Notes: a model not told the origin generated them from the sequence alone. Positions 43,211 through 53,129 are shown, counted from the first letter of the stretch. The stretch: 64,000 nt of DNA from Puniceibacterium sediminis (GCF_900188035.1 NZ_FZNN01000008.1:124001-188000); one strand, 5' to 3'. Made by a program: numbers and translations.

Positions 43211-43670
43211 TTGGTTCGGTTCTCCTGAACAGAAGTGCGCGCTGGAAGTTTTCGCCGCAGCGCAGCATTGCTTGTAAACCTATCCATACTTGCGCATGAG
43301 TCAAAAGGTCTTCGTTGCCGTTTCAACGCGCTAACAGGTGCAGAGTTCCTGACCTTTCAGACACACTTAGTTTTCAGTGGCTTGCACGCGATGGCGCCTT
43401 TCTGCGGCGTTTCCCGGCAAAGCTGGAACACGCACAGGATGTTGAATCCGAAGCCCGTTTTTGTGATAAATTCTCGGAAATCCGATGACTAACGCCCTGA
43501 CTTCGGGCAGCGGAGCCGACATACCGCACAAAATTCACGCAATTGCCGTCTGGCACTGGACGACAGGTGAAAGTCGTCCATGTCATGGTAGACTGGTTGC
43601 GATGTACGCCTAGTTCTTAGGCAGTATGACTTCGTGACAGCAGGCGAAACGCCAGAGATCAAGGAACAGA
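43211..43670. other. 460-base divergent gap between galU and gpsA
   Basis: No gene, RNA gene or clear operator was recognised. Short frames on both strands lack ribosome sites and family resemblance. It presumably holds the promoters of galU and of the gpsA operon; AAGGA lies 9 bases before the gpsA ATG. Confidence 0.5.
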
Positions 43671-44813
43671 ATGGACGGAGACAGATTGGAGAATTCAATC
43701 ACACCGACATCAAACGTCGGATCAGCGCGCGTGCATGCCCATCCCTACGGACGGGTGGCGGTTCTGGGCACAGGCAGCTGGGGTACGGCGCTTGCCATGG
43801 TTGCGGCCACCGCGGGCCGTGAGGTGCGGCTATGGGGGCGACGCCAGCAACTGAGCGATGCGGTCGAGGCGACAAGGATCAACGCGGAATACCTGCCCGA
43901 TGTGCCACTGCATGACAGTATTTTCGTGACCAGCGAGCTGTCCAAGGCGCTGGAAGGTGCACAGGCGGTACTGATCGCGACGCCATCGCGCACACTCCGT
44001 GAACTTTGCGGCTCGATCCGCCCGCACCTGCCCAAAGGCATCCCGCTTGCGCTGTGCTGCAAGGGTATCGAACGGGGCACAGGATTCCTGCTGTCGCATC
44101 TGGTCTCCGAGGAACTGCCCGGCCATCCGGTTGGCGCCTTGTCCGGCCCGACCTTCGCCAGAGAAACCGCGCTTGGGCATCCGACAGCAGCGACCATCGC
44201 CTTTCCCTTTACCTACGAAGACCGGCTGGACCCGGCCAAAAGCCCGGCTGCACGGTTGGCGGTGTCAATGTCCTCAGCCGCGTTCCGGCCCTATGTGTCT
44301 GACGACCCGGTGGGCGTCGAGATCGGCGGCGCGGTCAAGAACGTGATAGCCATCGCTTGCGGCATGATGACTGGTGCCGGCTTTGCCGAAAACACCCGTG
44401 CGGCATTGATCACCCGTGGCATCGACGAGATGAAGTTCCTGGCCGAGGCCCTGGGCGGGCGACGCGAAACCGTGACTGGCCTGTCCGGCGCGGGTGATCT
44501 GACGCTTACCTGTTCCAGCATGACCTCGCGCAACATGTCGCTGGGGGTGCAGCTGGGAAAGGGTATTCCCCGGAACAAGTGTTTTGACGGGCGCGATGTC
44601 GTGGTCGAAGGCGAGGTAAACGCAGTTTCGGTCGTCGATCTGGCCCGTCGCATCCGCGTCCGCATGCCGATTTGCGAGGCGGTACACGCCATCCTATATG
44701 AACAGGCTGACCTGGCGACCGCCTTTTCCGACCTCTGGGCGCGGCCCATCGAATCAGAACCCCGGACGCTGGACATTGAATTGGCCCATCCGACAACACT
44801 GCGAGAGACATGA
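43671..44813 (+). CDS. gpsA: Glycerol-3-phosphate dehydrogenase (NAD(P)+)
   Basis: A 380-aa enzyme reducing dihydroxyacetone phosphate to sn-glycerol 3-phosphate. The Rossmann motif VAVLGTGSWGTALAMVAATA starts near residue 29. It also has CKGIERGTGFLLSHLV, ALSGPTFARE, GGAVKNVIAIACGMMTGAGF with the catalytic Lys, and GLSGAGDLTLTCSSMTSRN. The N-terminal ~25 residues are an extra extension. Because it heads an operon with a glucosylglycerol-phosphate synthase, this copy probably supplies the acceptor for osmolyte synthesis rather than only phospholipids. Confidence 0.92.
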   Translation: MDGDRLENSITPTSNVGSARVHAHPYGRVAVLGTGSWGTALAMVAATAGREVRLWGRRQQLSDAVEATRINAEYLPDVPLHDSIFVTSELSKALEGAQAVLIATPSRTLRELCGSIRPHLPKGIPLALCCKGIERGTGFLLSHLVSEELPGHPVGALSGPTFARETALGHPTAATIAFPFTYEDRLDPAKSPAARLAVSMSSAAFRPYVSDDPVGVEIGGAVKNVIAIACGMMTGAGFAENTRAALITRGIDEMKFLAEALGGRRETVTGLSGAGDLTLTCSSMTSRNMSLGVQLGKGIPRNKCFDGRDVVVEGEVNAVSVVDLARRIRVRMPICEAVHAILYEQADLATAFSDLWARPIESEPRTLDIELAHPTTLRET

Positions 44814-45592
44814 TGACCCTGCATACCCCCGTGACCGCCGTACCGATCAACGCTCGAAAATTCGTTCTGGCAACCGATCTGGACGGAACCTTCCTTGGTG
44901 GATCGGAGGCCGAGCGCAAGACGCTCTATGACTGGATCGAGGCGAACCGCGACACCATCGGCCTGATCTTTGTCACCGGACGCGACCCAAAGTTCATCGG
45001 CGAATTGTGCGGCAGCGGCGTGCCGTGGCCGGAATACGTGATCGGTGACGTGGGCACGACAATCGCAAGGGTGCACAACCGCGTGATCGAACCCATCGTG
45101 CCGCTGGAAGAGGATATCGCGAGCCGCTGGGGCAACGCCGGTGACGCGGTCCGCGCAGCGCTGCACGGGCATCCAGGCCTTACCCTGCAACCGACCGAGT
45201 TCCGCTACCGGGTGAGCTATAATCTGCATCCCGGCAGCTTTGATGCCGCCGCCCACGAAATCGTCGAAAAACTGGGCCATGACACGCTGGTTTCGGATAA
45301 CAAGTATTTCGACGTACTGCCCCGGGGGGTCAGCAAAGGCCCGTCCCTACAGCGGCTGGTCACGCATCTGGAAATCCCGCCCGAACTGGTACTGGCAGCC
45401 GGTGATACGATGAACGATCTGTCGATGCTGCAATGCGGCCTTCCGGCTGTTGCGGTCGGCGGATCGGAACCGGACCTGCTTTCACGCGTTAAAGATTTGA
45501 CGCAGGTCCACAAAGCGACCGCTATTGGTGCGGCCGGTATTCTGGAAGCCGTGGCCGTACGCAACCTACATCCGACCCCGAAAGGAGACTGA
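44810..45592 (+). CDS. HAD-superfamily phosphatase, probable glucosylglycerol-phosphate phosphatase
   Basis: A 260-aa HAD-IIB hydrolase. Motif I is LATDLDGTFLGG (nucleophile Asp), motif II the Thr in FVTGRDPKFI, motif III the Lys in PRGVSKGPSLQRL, and motif IV LAAGDTMNDLSML. It resembles sucrose-phosphate phosphatase and mannosyl-phosphoglycerate phosphatase types. Placed between gpsA and a glucosylglycerol-phosphate synthase gene, dephosphorylation of glucosylglycerol phosphate is the likely reaction (inference). Its ATG overlaps the gpsA stop (ATGATG). Confidence 0.82.
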   Translation: MMTLHTPVTAVPINARKFVLATDLDGTFLGGSEAERKTLYDWIEANRDTIGLIFVTGRDPKFIGELCGSGVPWPEYVIGDVGTTIARVHNRVIEPIVPLEEDIASRWGNAGDAVRAALHGHPGLTLQPTEFRYRVSYNLHPGSFDAAAHEIVEKLGHDTLVSDNKYFDVLPRGVSKGPSLQRLVTHLEIPPELVLAAGDTMNDLSMLQCGLPAVAVGGSEPDLLSRVKDLTQVHKATAIGAAGILEAVAVRNLHPTPKGD

Positions 45593-45593
45593 T

Positions 45594-47108
45594 ATGCCCA
45601 GCGATCTCGTGATCGTCTATCACCGTCAACCCTATGAAGAGGTGGAGGAAAATGGCAAGATCGTCTTCAAGGAAAACAAAAGCCCCAATGGTATCGTTCC
45701 CACCTTGAAAAGCTTTTTCGGAGCGGTGGACAACGCCGCCTGGGTAGCCTGGAAACAAGCCGAGGATACCGCAAACCCCGGATTTGAGCGCGTCATCGAG
45801 ATCGAAGACAGCTTTGGCAAATACACTGTGTCGCGGCTACCGCTCACCGAGGCGCAGGTCAAAAGCTTCTACCATGTCACCTCGAAAGAGGCATTCTGGC
45901 CGATTCTTCACGGTTTCAAGGAAAAGTACAATTACGACCCCGTCGACTGGCCGACCTTCCGCGAGGTGAACTGGGCCTTTGCCGAAGCCGCCGCCGCCGA
46001 AGCAGCCGAGGGCGCATCCGTCTGGGTGCACGACTACAATCTGTGGCTGGTGCCGGGGTATCTGCGCCAGTTACGCCCTGATGTGCGGATTTCATTCTTT
46101 CATCACACCCCCTTCCCGTCTGCGGACATGTTCAACGTCCTGCCATGGCGCGGAGAGATCATCGACAGCCTGCTGGCCTGCGATGTGGTCGGCTTTCACA
46201 TCCCGCGCTATGCGGCAAACTTTGTTTCGGTCGTGCGGTCCCTGCGCGATGTCGGTCCGGTGCCGCGGGTCAAGGTGGATCCGGACTTTATCTCTGAAGG
46301 ATCGGCGCTTAGCGACAGGACCGTACCCGTCGCGATCCACCTTGAGGATTCCAACAACCACGTTGTGCATCTGGGCACGACCCCGGTTGGCGTGAACACG
46401 AGCTATATCAATGAGGTCGCCGGACGCGAGGACACGGCGGCCCGAGCCAAAGCCATCAAGGAGGAGCTGGGCGGCGCCCAGCTGATCCTGTCGGTCGGTC
46501 GGACAGATTACACCAAGGGCGGCGCGGATCAGCTGCTGGCGTTTGAACGCCTGCTGGAACGACAGCCGGAACTGGTCGGAAATGTCCGACTGCTGCATGT
46601 CTCGGTCAGCGCAAACCGTAACATGAGCGTCTATCGCGACATTCAGGAAGAGATCGAACAGATCGCCGGTCGGATCAATGGCCGGTTTGGCACGTTCACA
46701 TCGACCCCGGTCACGCTGATTTCCCGTGCCATTCCGTTTGAAACACTGGTGGCGTATTATCGTGCCGCCGATGTGGCCTGGATCACGCCACTGGCGGACG
46801 GGATGAACCTTGTGGCCAAGGAATTCGCAGCTTCGCGCACAGATGGGGATGGAGTTCTGATCCTGTCGGAATTCGCCGGCGCCGCGATCGAGCTTGGTTC
46901 GGCAATCCTGACCAATCCCTATTCCAACCGATCCATGGACCACGCGATCGAACTGGCGCTGACCATGGACGAAGACGAGCGGCGCGGCCGGATGAAAGAG
47001 CTGCGGCGGATGGTTGAGAAGTACGACACCAAGGCCTGGGCCCGCAATCAACTGGTGCTGCTGTCGCCCGAGAAATTTGCCAAGACGAAAGATACGGCTG
47101 CGGCCTGA
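45594..47108 (+). CDS. ggpS: Glucosylglycerol-phosphate synthase (GT20 family)
   Basis: A 504-aa glycosyltransferase related to trehalose-6-phosphate synthase. GT20 marks are [77 protein letters not shown] and [16 protein letters not shown]. It differs from OtsA in the N-terminus ([16 protein letters not shown]) and the [15 protein letters not shown] segment, as in GgpS, which joins glucose from a nucleotide sugar to glycerol 3-phosphate. GAAAGGAGACTGAT precedes the start. Position after gpsA and a phosphatase supports glucosylglycerol; trehalose phosphate is the main alternative. Confidence 0.85.
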   Translation: MPSDLVIVYHRQPYEEVEENGKIVFKENKSPNGIVPTLKSFFGAVDNAAWVAWKQAEDTANPGFERVIEIEDSFGKYTVSRLPLTEAQVKSFYHVTSKEAFWPILHGFKEKYNYDPVDWPTFREVNWAFAEAAAAEAAEGASVWVHDYNLWLVPGYLRQLRPDVRISFFHHTPFPSADMFNVLPWRGEIIDSLLACDVVGFHIPRYAANFVSVVRSLRDVGPVPRVKVDPDFISEGSALSDRTVPVAIHLEDSNNHVVHLGTTPVGVNTSYINEVAGREDTAARAKAIKEELGGAQLILSVGRTDYTKGGADQLLAFERLLERQPELVGNVRLLHVSVSANRNMSVYRDIQEEIEQIAGRINGRFGTFTSTPVTLISRAIPFETLVAYYRAADVAWITPLADGMNLVAKEFAASRTDGDGVLILSEFAGAAIELGSAILTNPYSNRSMDHAIELALTMDEDERRGRMKELRRMVEKYDTKAWARNQLVLLSPEKFAKTKDTAAA

Positions 47109-47135
47109 TCTTTCGCCCTATCGGCTTCCAGACGT

Positions 47136-47167
47136 AAAAAACCGGCCCTTTGCGGGGGCCGGTTTTT
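47136..47167. terminator. Bidirectional terminator between ggpS and aroG
   Basis: AAAAACCGGCCC and GGGGCCGGTTTTT, with a TTTGCG-centred loop, give a 12-13 bp stem with flanking A and T runs. It is therefore active in both directions, serving the convergent ggpS and DAHP synthase genes. Confidence 0.92.
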
Positions 47168-47187
47168 CCTGTTTTTAGCGCTGAAGT

Positions 47188-48555
47188 TCAGCCGTTGGCA
47201 GCCGCCGCATCCGTCCGGCGCGCGGTCAGTTCTTCGGCCACGAGGAACGCGAGTTCCAGCGCCTGTGACGCATTCAGGCGCGGATCGCAGGCGGTGTGGT
47301 AACGGTCGCTCAGATCCTCGTCCGTCACGGCACGTACGCCGCCGGTGCATTCGGTCACGTCGTCGCCGGTCATTTCGAAATGAACGCCGCCCGGGATTGT
47401 GCCTTCGGCGTTGTGGACGCCAAAGAATTCGCGAACCTCGCGCAGGACCAGATCGAAGGGCCGTGTCTTGTAACCCGAAGAGCTCTTGATCGTATTGCCG
47501 TGCATCGGATCGCAGACCCAGGTGACATTGGCCCCCTCTTCGCGCACCGCCTTGATCAGGCGGGGCAGGTTCTCACCCACCTTGCCCGCGCCGAACCGTG
47601 CGATCAGCGTCAGTTTGCCCGCCTCGTTGGTCGGGTTGATCTTGTTCATCAGCACCTTGAGATCGTCGGCGGTGGTCGTCGGGCCGCATTTGAGGCCGAC
47701 CGGATTGATCACACCACGGGCGAATTCCACATGCGCGCCGTCGGGCTGGCGCGTGCGGTCGCCGATCCAGATCATGTGGCCGGAACCTGCCAGCCACTTG
47801 CCAGAGGTCGAATCCAGACGGCACAGCGCCTCTTCGTACTCCAGAAGCAGGGCTTCGTGGCTGGTGTAGAAATCCACGGTCTTGAGGTTGTGGTTGCTCT
47901 CGCTCTCAAGCCCCGCCGCCTTCATGAAGTCGAGAGTATCGGAAATCCGGTTCGCCATGTCGCGATATTTGGCGGCCTTTTCACCTTCGGTAAAGCCGAG
48001 CGTCCATGAATGCACTTCGTGGATATCGGCATAGCCCCCGGTCGAAAAGGCGCGCAGCAGGTTCAGCGTCGCCGCCGCCTGGGTGTAGGCCTGCAACATC
48101 TTGCGCGGATCGGGAATGCGCGCCTCGGGCGTGAAGGCCAACTCGTTGATGATGTCACCACGATAGCTGGGCAGTTCCACGCCGTTCACGGTTTCCGTCG
48201 GAGCCGAGCGCGGTTTGGCGAACTGGCCGGCCATGCGGCCCACCTTGACCACGGGCACCTTGGCACCGAAGGTCAGAACCATCGCCATTTGCAGCATGAC
48301 CTTGAAGGTGTCGCGAATGCCATTGGCGCTGAACTGCTCGAAGGACTCGGCGCAGTCGCCGCCTTGCAGCAGGAACGCTTCGCCACGCGACGCGGCACCA
48401 AGCGACTTTTTCAGCTTGCGCGCTTCGCCCGCAAAAACCAGCGGCGGATACTTGGCCAACTGCGCCTCGACAGCATGCAGTGCGTCGGCATCCGTATAAT
48501 CGGGCATCTGCACCCGGGGCTTGTTGCGCCAGCTCGTCTTTTGCCACTCGGTCAT
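47188..48555 (-). CDS. aroG: Class II 3-deoxy-7-phosphoheptulonate synthase
   Basis: A 455-aa plant-type DAHP synthase, which condenses phosphoenolpyruvate and erythrose 4-phosphate at the start of aromatic amino-acid synthesis. It has [31 protein letters not shown] with the metal Cys, [71 protein letters not shown] and [18 protein letters not shown]. The ATG at 48555 was preferred over one at 48630. Confidence 0.95.
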   Translation of the reverse strand: MTEWQKTSWRNKPRVQMPDYTDADALHAVEAQLAKYPPLVFAGEARKLKKSLGAASRGEAFLLQGGDCAESFEQFSANGIRDTFKVMLQMAMVLTFGAKVPVVKVGRMAGQFAKPRSAPTETVNGVELPSYRGDIINELAFTPEARIPDPRKMLQAYTQAAATLNLLRAFSTGGYADIHEVHSWTLGFTEGEKAAKYRDMANRISDTLDFMKAAGLESESNHNLKTVDFYTSHEALLLEYEEALCRLDSTSGKWLAGSGHMIWIGDRTRQPDGAHVEFARGVINPVGLKCGPTTTADDLKVLMNKINPTNEAGKLTLIARFGAGKVGENLPRLIKAVREEGANVTWVCDPMHGNTIKSSSGYKTRPFDLVLREVREFFGVHNAEGTIPGGVHFEMTGDDVTECTGGVRAVTDEDLSDRYHTACDPRLNASQALELAFLVAEELTARRTDAAAANG

Positions 48556-48847
48556 CTGGTGTCTCCGGTCAGAAATAGGTCGTGCGCTTTGGCACGGGGT
48601 TCTATACGAAACCAAAGCCCCGCTGGCCATAGTTGAAATAAACTGTGCCTGCGGGTCCGAATCCGGCGCCTATCGCATTTGCCCGGCCCTGGTTTGGATG
48701 GATTGATGCAAACCTTTGCCAATCACGAATATTGCCCGGCCTGTAGCAGGGGCAAGAAACGACATCTCTTGACGCTTGCGGAACCTTCTGCCCATCTGGG
48801 TCAAAATATCCCGGCGCGATACAGCAGTCGGAACAGGGAGCGCGGCC

Positions 48848-49849
48848 ATGGAAGCCCAGCCACAGAACATCGAAGTCAAGGCGACGGGAAAACCGCGTCG
48901 GTTCGTCTTTGTCCTGTTGCCCCGGTTTACCCTGCTGTGTTTCGCGGCCGCCGTGGATGCGCTGCGCATTGCCAACCGGATGGCGAACAAACCGCTCTAC
49001 ACTTGGTCGGTCACAGGCGAAGGCGGCGACACGATCACCTGTTCCGCCGGGACCGAGTTCAAGCTGGAATACGACCTGCCGGAACTGGGGCGCGATGATA
49101 CCGTGATGGTTTGCGGTGGGATCGACGTGCAATCGGCAACCACCAAGAAGCTGCTGAACTGGCTGCGCCGTGAATCGCGGCGCGGGCTCAAGATCGGCGG
49201 CTTGTGCACGGCGAGCTATTCGCTGGCGCGTGCCGGTCTGCTGGACGGCAAGAAGGCGACGATCCATTGGGAAAATCAGGACAGTTTTGCCGAAGAATTC
49301 GAGGAGGTGACGCTGACCAAGTCGGTCTTTGTCGTCGACGGCAACCGGATGAGCACCGCCGGGGGCACCTCCTCCATTGACCTGATGCTCAAGGTCATCG
49401 CCGATGATCATGGCGAAGAACTGGCCAATGCGGTTGCGGATCAGCTGATATATTCGTCGATCCGCACCGATCAGGACACCCAGCGGCTGTCGGTGCCCAC
49501 TCGCATCGGCGTGCGTCACCCCAAGCTGAGCCAGGTGATCCAGATGATGGAGCATCATATCGAGGAGCCGATCAGCCCGGCCATCCTTGCCACCGATGTG
49601 GGCATGTCCACCCGACAACTGGAACGGCTGTTTCGCCGCTACCTCAACCGCTCGCCCAAGCGGTACTACATGGAATTGCGCTTGCAGAAAGCGCGCAACC
49701 TTCTGATGCAGACGGATATGAGCGTGATCAACGTAGCCCTTGCCTGCGGTTTCGCCAGCCCGTCGCATTTTTCCAAATGCTACCGCGCGCATTACGAAAC
49801 CACGCCATACCGCGAACGTGGAAGCCATGCGGCACGACTGTCCATCTAG
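48848..49849 (+). CDS. GlxA-family AraC-type transcriptional regulator
   Basis: A 333-aa regulator with an N-terminal DJ-1/PfpI-like domain (about residues 18-190; LLPRFTLLCFAAAVDALRIA, GGLCTASYSLARAGLLDGKK) and a C-terminal AraC DNA-binding domain (about 225-325; PAILATDVGMSTRQLERLFR and MSVINVALACGFASPSHFSK). Relatives respond to quaternary amines or arginine-type compounds, but the ligand is unknown here. It is followed, after 328 bases, by a five-gene HAAT transporter it may control. Confidence 0.88.
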   Translation: MEAQPQNIEVKATGKPRRFVFVLLPRFTLLCFAAAVDALRIANRMANKPLYTWSVTGEGGDTITCSAGTEFKLEYDLPELGRDDTVMVCGGIDVQSATTKKLLNWLRRESRRGLKIGGLCTASYSLARAGLLDGKKATIHWENQDSFAEEFEEVTLTKSVFVVDGNRMSTAGGTSSIDLMLKVIADDHGEELANAVADQLIYSSIRTDQDTQRLSVPTRIGVRHPKLSQVIQMMEHHIEEPISPAILATDVGMSTRQLERLFRRYLNRSPKRYYMELRLQKARNLLMQTDMSVINVALACGFASPSHFSKCYRAHYETTPYRERGSHAARLSI

Positions 49850-50177
49850 GCGGTCTGGCGGCAGGTATAGCCCGCAACAACACAGCGGCAGCGCGCGACC
49901 ACGGATAGCGCCGCCAGAGGCTGAGCGGCGCACTTTTCGGTCCGGTTCCGTCATCCGCATGTCCGTCGAACTGCCGTCGCACAGGCACCCGCCCATGGGG
50001 CGGTCGGGCGCTGCCGCGCCTTGTTTCCGGCCTTGATAGTTTGCTTCTCGGACAGTCGGCCAACGCGAAGACGGATCTTGCGATGTTCCCCTTCGGCAAT
50101 CATCAAGGGGACTTTTCTTTTATCCAACCGCCGCTTACGATTTGTGCCGGACAATCTGTTCCAACTGGGAGAAACTC
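49850..50177. other. 328-base gap before the ABC transporter operon, with a hairpin
   Basis: No gene recognised. CCCCTT (50088-50093) and AAGGGG (50105-50110) flank an 11-base loop and are followed by ACTTTTCTTTT, which could be a terminator or an attenuator upstream of the binding-protein gene. The rest is unremarkable and should hold the operon promoter. Confidence 0.4.
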
Positions 50178-51374
50178 ATGAAAAAAATGCTGCTGGCCTC
50201 TGTGGCCACTGTGCTGACGGCAGGCACCGCCTTTGCCGCCTCGCATTCCTCTGAAGCCAAGATCGGCGTGATTCTGGGCTTTACCGGCCCCATTGAATCG
50301 CTGACCCCGATGATGGCCGACAGTGCCGAGCTGGCGCTGAAAGAAGTCAACGATTCCGGCATGTTCCTGGACGGCGTGACGCTGACCCCGGTGCGGGCGG
50401 ATTCGACCTGCGTGGATGCAGCCGCCGCCACAGCCGGTGCCGAGCGTCTGGTGACGACCGATGGCGTGGTTGCGATCATGGGCGCGGATTGCTCTGGTGT
50501 GACCGGCGCGGTTCTGTCCAACGTCGCCGTGCCCAATGGCATCCCGATGGTGTCGCCGTCGGCCACATCGCCGGGCCTGTCTACAGCCGAAGACAACGGG
50601 CTGTTCTTCCGCACCGCCCCGTCCGATGCGCGTCAGGGCGAAGTTCTGTCCGGTATCCTTGCGGACAAGGGCATCACCTCGGTTGCGGTGACCTACACCA
50701 ACAACGACTATGGCAAGGGCCTGTCGGACAGCTTCATTTCCAACTTCGAAGCCTCGGGCGGCACCGTGACGCTGAACACCCCGCATGAGGACAACAAGGC
50801 CGACTATTCCGCCGAGATCGGCGCGCTGGCGTCGGCCGGGGGCGATCTGCTGGTGGTGCTGGGTTATTCGGATTCCGGCGGCAAGGGCATGATTCAGGCG
50901 GCGCTCGACACTGGCGCATTCGACACCTTCATGCTGGGTGACGGCATGTATGGCGACGCGCTGGTTGCAGAGCTGGGCGGCGACATGGAAGGGTCCTTCG
51001 GAGCTGTGCCATGGAGCGAGGGCGCCGGTGCGGATGCCTTCAAGACCGTCACGGATGCTGCTGGAATCAATGGAGAATCTTCGTTCACGCGTGAATCCTA
51101 TGATGCGGCGGCGCTGATTGCGCTGGCGATGATGGCGGGCGGCGAAGCCACGTCCACAGCCGTCAAGGACAACCTGCTGGCCGTGGCGAACGGTCCGGGC
51201 GAGGAAATCCTGCCGGGCGAATTGGGCAAGGCGCTACAGATCCTCAAGGACGGTGGCGAGATCGATTATGTCGGCGCAACCAATGTCGAGTTGATCGGAC
51301 CGGGCGAAGCGGCTGGCAGCTATCGGTACTACACAATCACCAATGGTGCCTTTGAAACCGTTGATTTCCGGTAA
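50178..51374 (+). CDS. HAAT-family ABC transporter substrate-binding protein
   Basis: A 398-aa periplasmic receptor (branched-chain amino acid/amide type), with signal peptide (residues 1-20, ending AFA) before ASHSSEAKIGVILGFTGPIE. ADCSGVTGAVLSNVAVPNGI, VAVTYTNNDYGKGLSDSFIS and AALIALAMMAGGEATST match LivJ/K-like folds. The ATG at 50178 follows GGGAG. The operon order (receptor, ATPase, ATPase, permease, permease) resembles liv rather than urt. The ligand is unknown. Confidence 0.9.
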   Translation: MKKMLLASVATVLTAGTAFAASHSSEAKIGVILGFTGPIESLTPMMADSAELALKEVNDSGMFLDGVTLTPVRADSTCVDAAAATAGAERLVTTDGVVAIMGADCSGVTGAVLSNVAVPNGIPMVSPSATSPGLSTAEDNGLFFRTAPSDARQGEVLSGILADKGITSVAVTYTNNDYGKGLSDSFISNFEASGGTVTLNTPHEDNKADYSAEIGALASAGGDLLVVLGYSDSGGKGMIQAALDTGAFDTFMLGDGMYGDALVAELGGDMEGSFGAVPWSEGAGADAFKTVTDAAGINGESSFTRESYDAAALIALAMMAGGEATSTAVKDNLLAVANGPGEEILPGELGKALQILKDGGEIDYVGATNVELIGPGEAAGSYRYYTITNGAFETVDFR

Positions 51375-51394
51375 ACACACCGGATAAAGCAGGG

Positions 51395-51416
51395 CAGCCC
51401 GGAGCAATCCGGGCTG
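51395..51416 (+). terminator. GNRA-capped hairpin between binding-protein and ATPase genes
   Basis: Perfect 9-bp stem CAGCCCGGA (51395-51403) and TCCGGGCTG (51408-51416) with a GCAA tetraloop, 20 bases after the receptor stop. There is no long T-run. It is probably a partial terminator or 3' stabiliser that raises receptor mRNA over the downstream genes. Confidence 0.65.
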
Positions 51417-51469
51417 TTCGCATAACAGGAAGGTGCCGTTCAAGGTGCCTCGGGCAAGGGGATGTATCT

Positions 51470-52249
51470 GTGATCCGGGTCGAGAACCTGCACCGCCATT
51501 TCGGCGGCTTTCGTGCCGTTGACGGCGCCAGCCTGACGATCGACAAGGGGTCGATCACCGGGCTCATCGGCCCCAACGGCGCCGGAAAAACCACGCTTTT
51601 CAATGTCATAGCCGGAGTACTGGAGCCGACTTCGGGCCATGTATTCATGGATGGCGAGGACATCACCGGGATGCCGCCGCATGTGTTGTTTCACAAGGGG
51701 CTGCTGCGCACGTTTCAGATTGCGCATGAATTCAGTTCGATGACCTGCCGCGAGAATCTGATGATGGTGCCCGGCGATCAGTCGGGCGAGACCCTATGGA
51801 ACGCGTGGTTCGGCAGGGGCCGGATTGCGCAGGAAGAGGCCGCGTTGCTGAAACAGGCCGACGAAGTGCTTGATTTCCTGACGATTTCCCACCTGAAAGA
51901 CGAAAAGGCCGGAAACCTGTCGGGCGGGCAGAAAAAGCTGCTCGAACTGGGGCGGACGATGATGGTGGACGCCAAGATCGTCTTTCTGGATGAGGTCGGC
52001 GCCGGTGTGAACCGCACCCTGCTGAACACGATTGGCGATGCGATTCAACGGCTTAACGTCGAACGCGGGTATACCTTTTGCATGATCGAACACGATATGG
52101 ATTTCATCGGGCGACTGTGTGACCCGGTCATCGTAATGGCCGAGGGCCACGTGCTGGCCGAGGGGTCCATCGCCGAGATAAAGGCCAATGAAGCGGTGAT
52201 CGAGGCCTATCTGGGCACCGGGCTGAAGAACAAGGAAGCGGTGTCATGA
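51470..52249 (+). CDS. livG: HAAT ABC transporter ATP-binding protein (LivG-like)
   Basis: A 259-aa ATPase, starting with GTG (AAGGGG about 8 bases upstream). It has IGPNGAGKTTLFNVIAGVLE (Walker A), NLSGGQKKLLELGRTMM (signature), IVFLDEVGAGVN (Walker B) and MIEHDMDFIGRL (H-loop). GLLRTFQIAHEFSSMTCREN is the LivG-type Q-loop. The GTATGG array begins 5 bases after its stop. Confidence 0.92.
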   Translation: MIRVENLHRHFGGFRAVDGASLTIDKGSITGLIGPNGAGKTTLFNVIAGVLEPTSGHVFMDGEDITGMPPHVLFHKGLLRTFQIAHEFSSMTCRENLMMVPGDQSGETLWNAWFGRGRIAQEEAALLKQADEVLDFLTISHLKDEKAGNLSGGQKKLLELGRTMMVDAKIVFLDEVGAGVNRTLLNTIGDAIQRLNVERGYTFCMIEHDMDFIGRLCDPVIVMAEGHVLAEGSIAEIKANEAVIEAYLGTGLKNKEAVS

Positions 52250-52253
52250 CGGC

Positions 52254-52303
52254 GTATGGAACCCGTATGGAAAGCGTATGGCTGGCGTATGGCTGCGATA
52301 TGG
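52254..52303 (+). repeat. Five-unit GTATGG array with exact 11-bp period (copy 2)
   Basis: GTATGG at 52254, 52265, 52276 and 52287, and ATATGG at 52298, each 11 bases apart, with spacers AACCC, AAAGC, CTGGC, CTGCG and CCCGC. It lies within the operon between livG and livF, ending 25 bases before the livF start. Its first 20 bases are the same as the start of copy 1 at 5044-5063. Confidence 0.92.
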
Positions 52304-52327
52304 CCCGCGTTGTGAAGGTGGCGTCGC

Positions 52328-53041
52328 ATGGGTGAGCCTTATCTGATCGGCGAGGCGATGACCGGCGGCTATGGCAAGGGTGCCGATATTCTGCACGCCT
52401 GTACCATCGCGGTCGAGCGCGGCGAGATCGCGGTGATTGTCGGACCCAATGGCGCCGGCAAATCGACGGCGATGAAGGCGGTGTTCGGGATGCTGGATCT
52501 GCGCTCCGGACATGTGCGGCTGGACGGCAGGGACATCACCAAGCTGTCGCCGCAGGACCGGGTGGCGCAGGGCATGGGATTCGTGCCGCAGACGCACAAC
52601 ATTTTCGGGTCGATGACGGTCGAGGAAAACCTTGAGATGGGCGCGTTTATCCGACGCGACGATTTCCGGGGCACTCTGGCGCAGGTTTATGACCTGTTCC
52701 CGATCCTGAAGGACAAGCGGCATCAGGCGGCGGGCGAATTGTCGGGCGGGCAGCGCCAGCAGGTGGCGGTGGGCCGGGCACTGATGACCCAGCCCAAGGT
52801 GCTGATGCTGGACGAGCCGACAGCGGGGGTTTCGCCCATCGTCATGGACGAGCTGTTTGACCGGATCATCGAGGTGGCGCGCAGCGGCATTTCCATCCTG
52901 ATGGTCGAACAGAATGCGCGTCAGGCGCTAGAGATTGCCGACAAGGGCTATGTGCTGGTGCAGGGGGCGAATGCCTTTACCGGCACGGGCAAGGATCTGC
53001 TGGAGAACCCGGACGTGCGCCGGAGTTTTCTGGGCGGATGA
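52328..53041 (+). CDS. livF: HAAT ABC transporter ATP-binding protein (LivF-like)
   Basis: A 237-aa ATPase. Walker A IVGPNGAGKSTAMKAVFG, signature LSGGQRQQVAVGRALM, Walker B VLMLDEPTAGVSP and H-loop-type LMVEQNARQALEIADKGYVL (Gln in place of the switch His, usual in LivF) are intact. It is separated from livG by 78 bases containing the GTATGG array. Confidence 0.92.
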   Translation: MGEPYLIGEAMTGGYGKGADILHACTIAVERGEIAVIVGPNGAGKSTAMKAVFGMLDLRSGHVRLDGRDITKLSPQDRVAQGMGFVPQTHNIFGSMTVEENLEMGAFIRRDDFRGTLAQVYDLFPILKDKRHQAAGELSGGQRQQVAVGRALMTQPKVLMLDEPTAGVSPIVMDELFDRIIEVARSGISILMVEQNARQALEIADKGYVLVQGANAFTGTGKDLLENPDVRRSFLGG

Positions 53042-53129
53042 GGTGGGCAGCGTGGCGCGGGCCAAGGGGAATGGATTTGCGTATTTGTAAAGCGAAGACG
53101 CGCAAGGACGTGGCGCGGGGGGATGCGGC

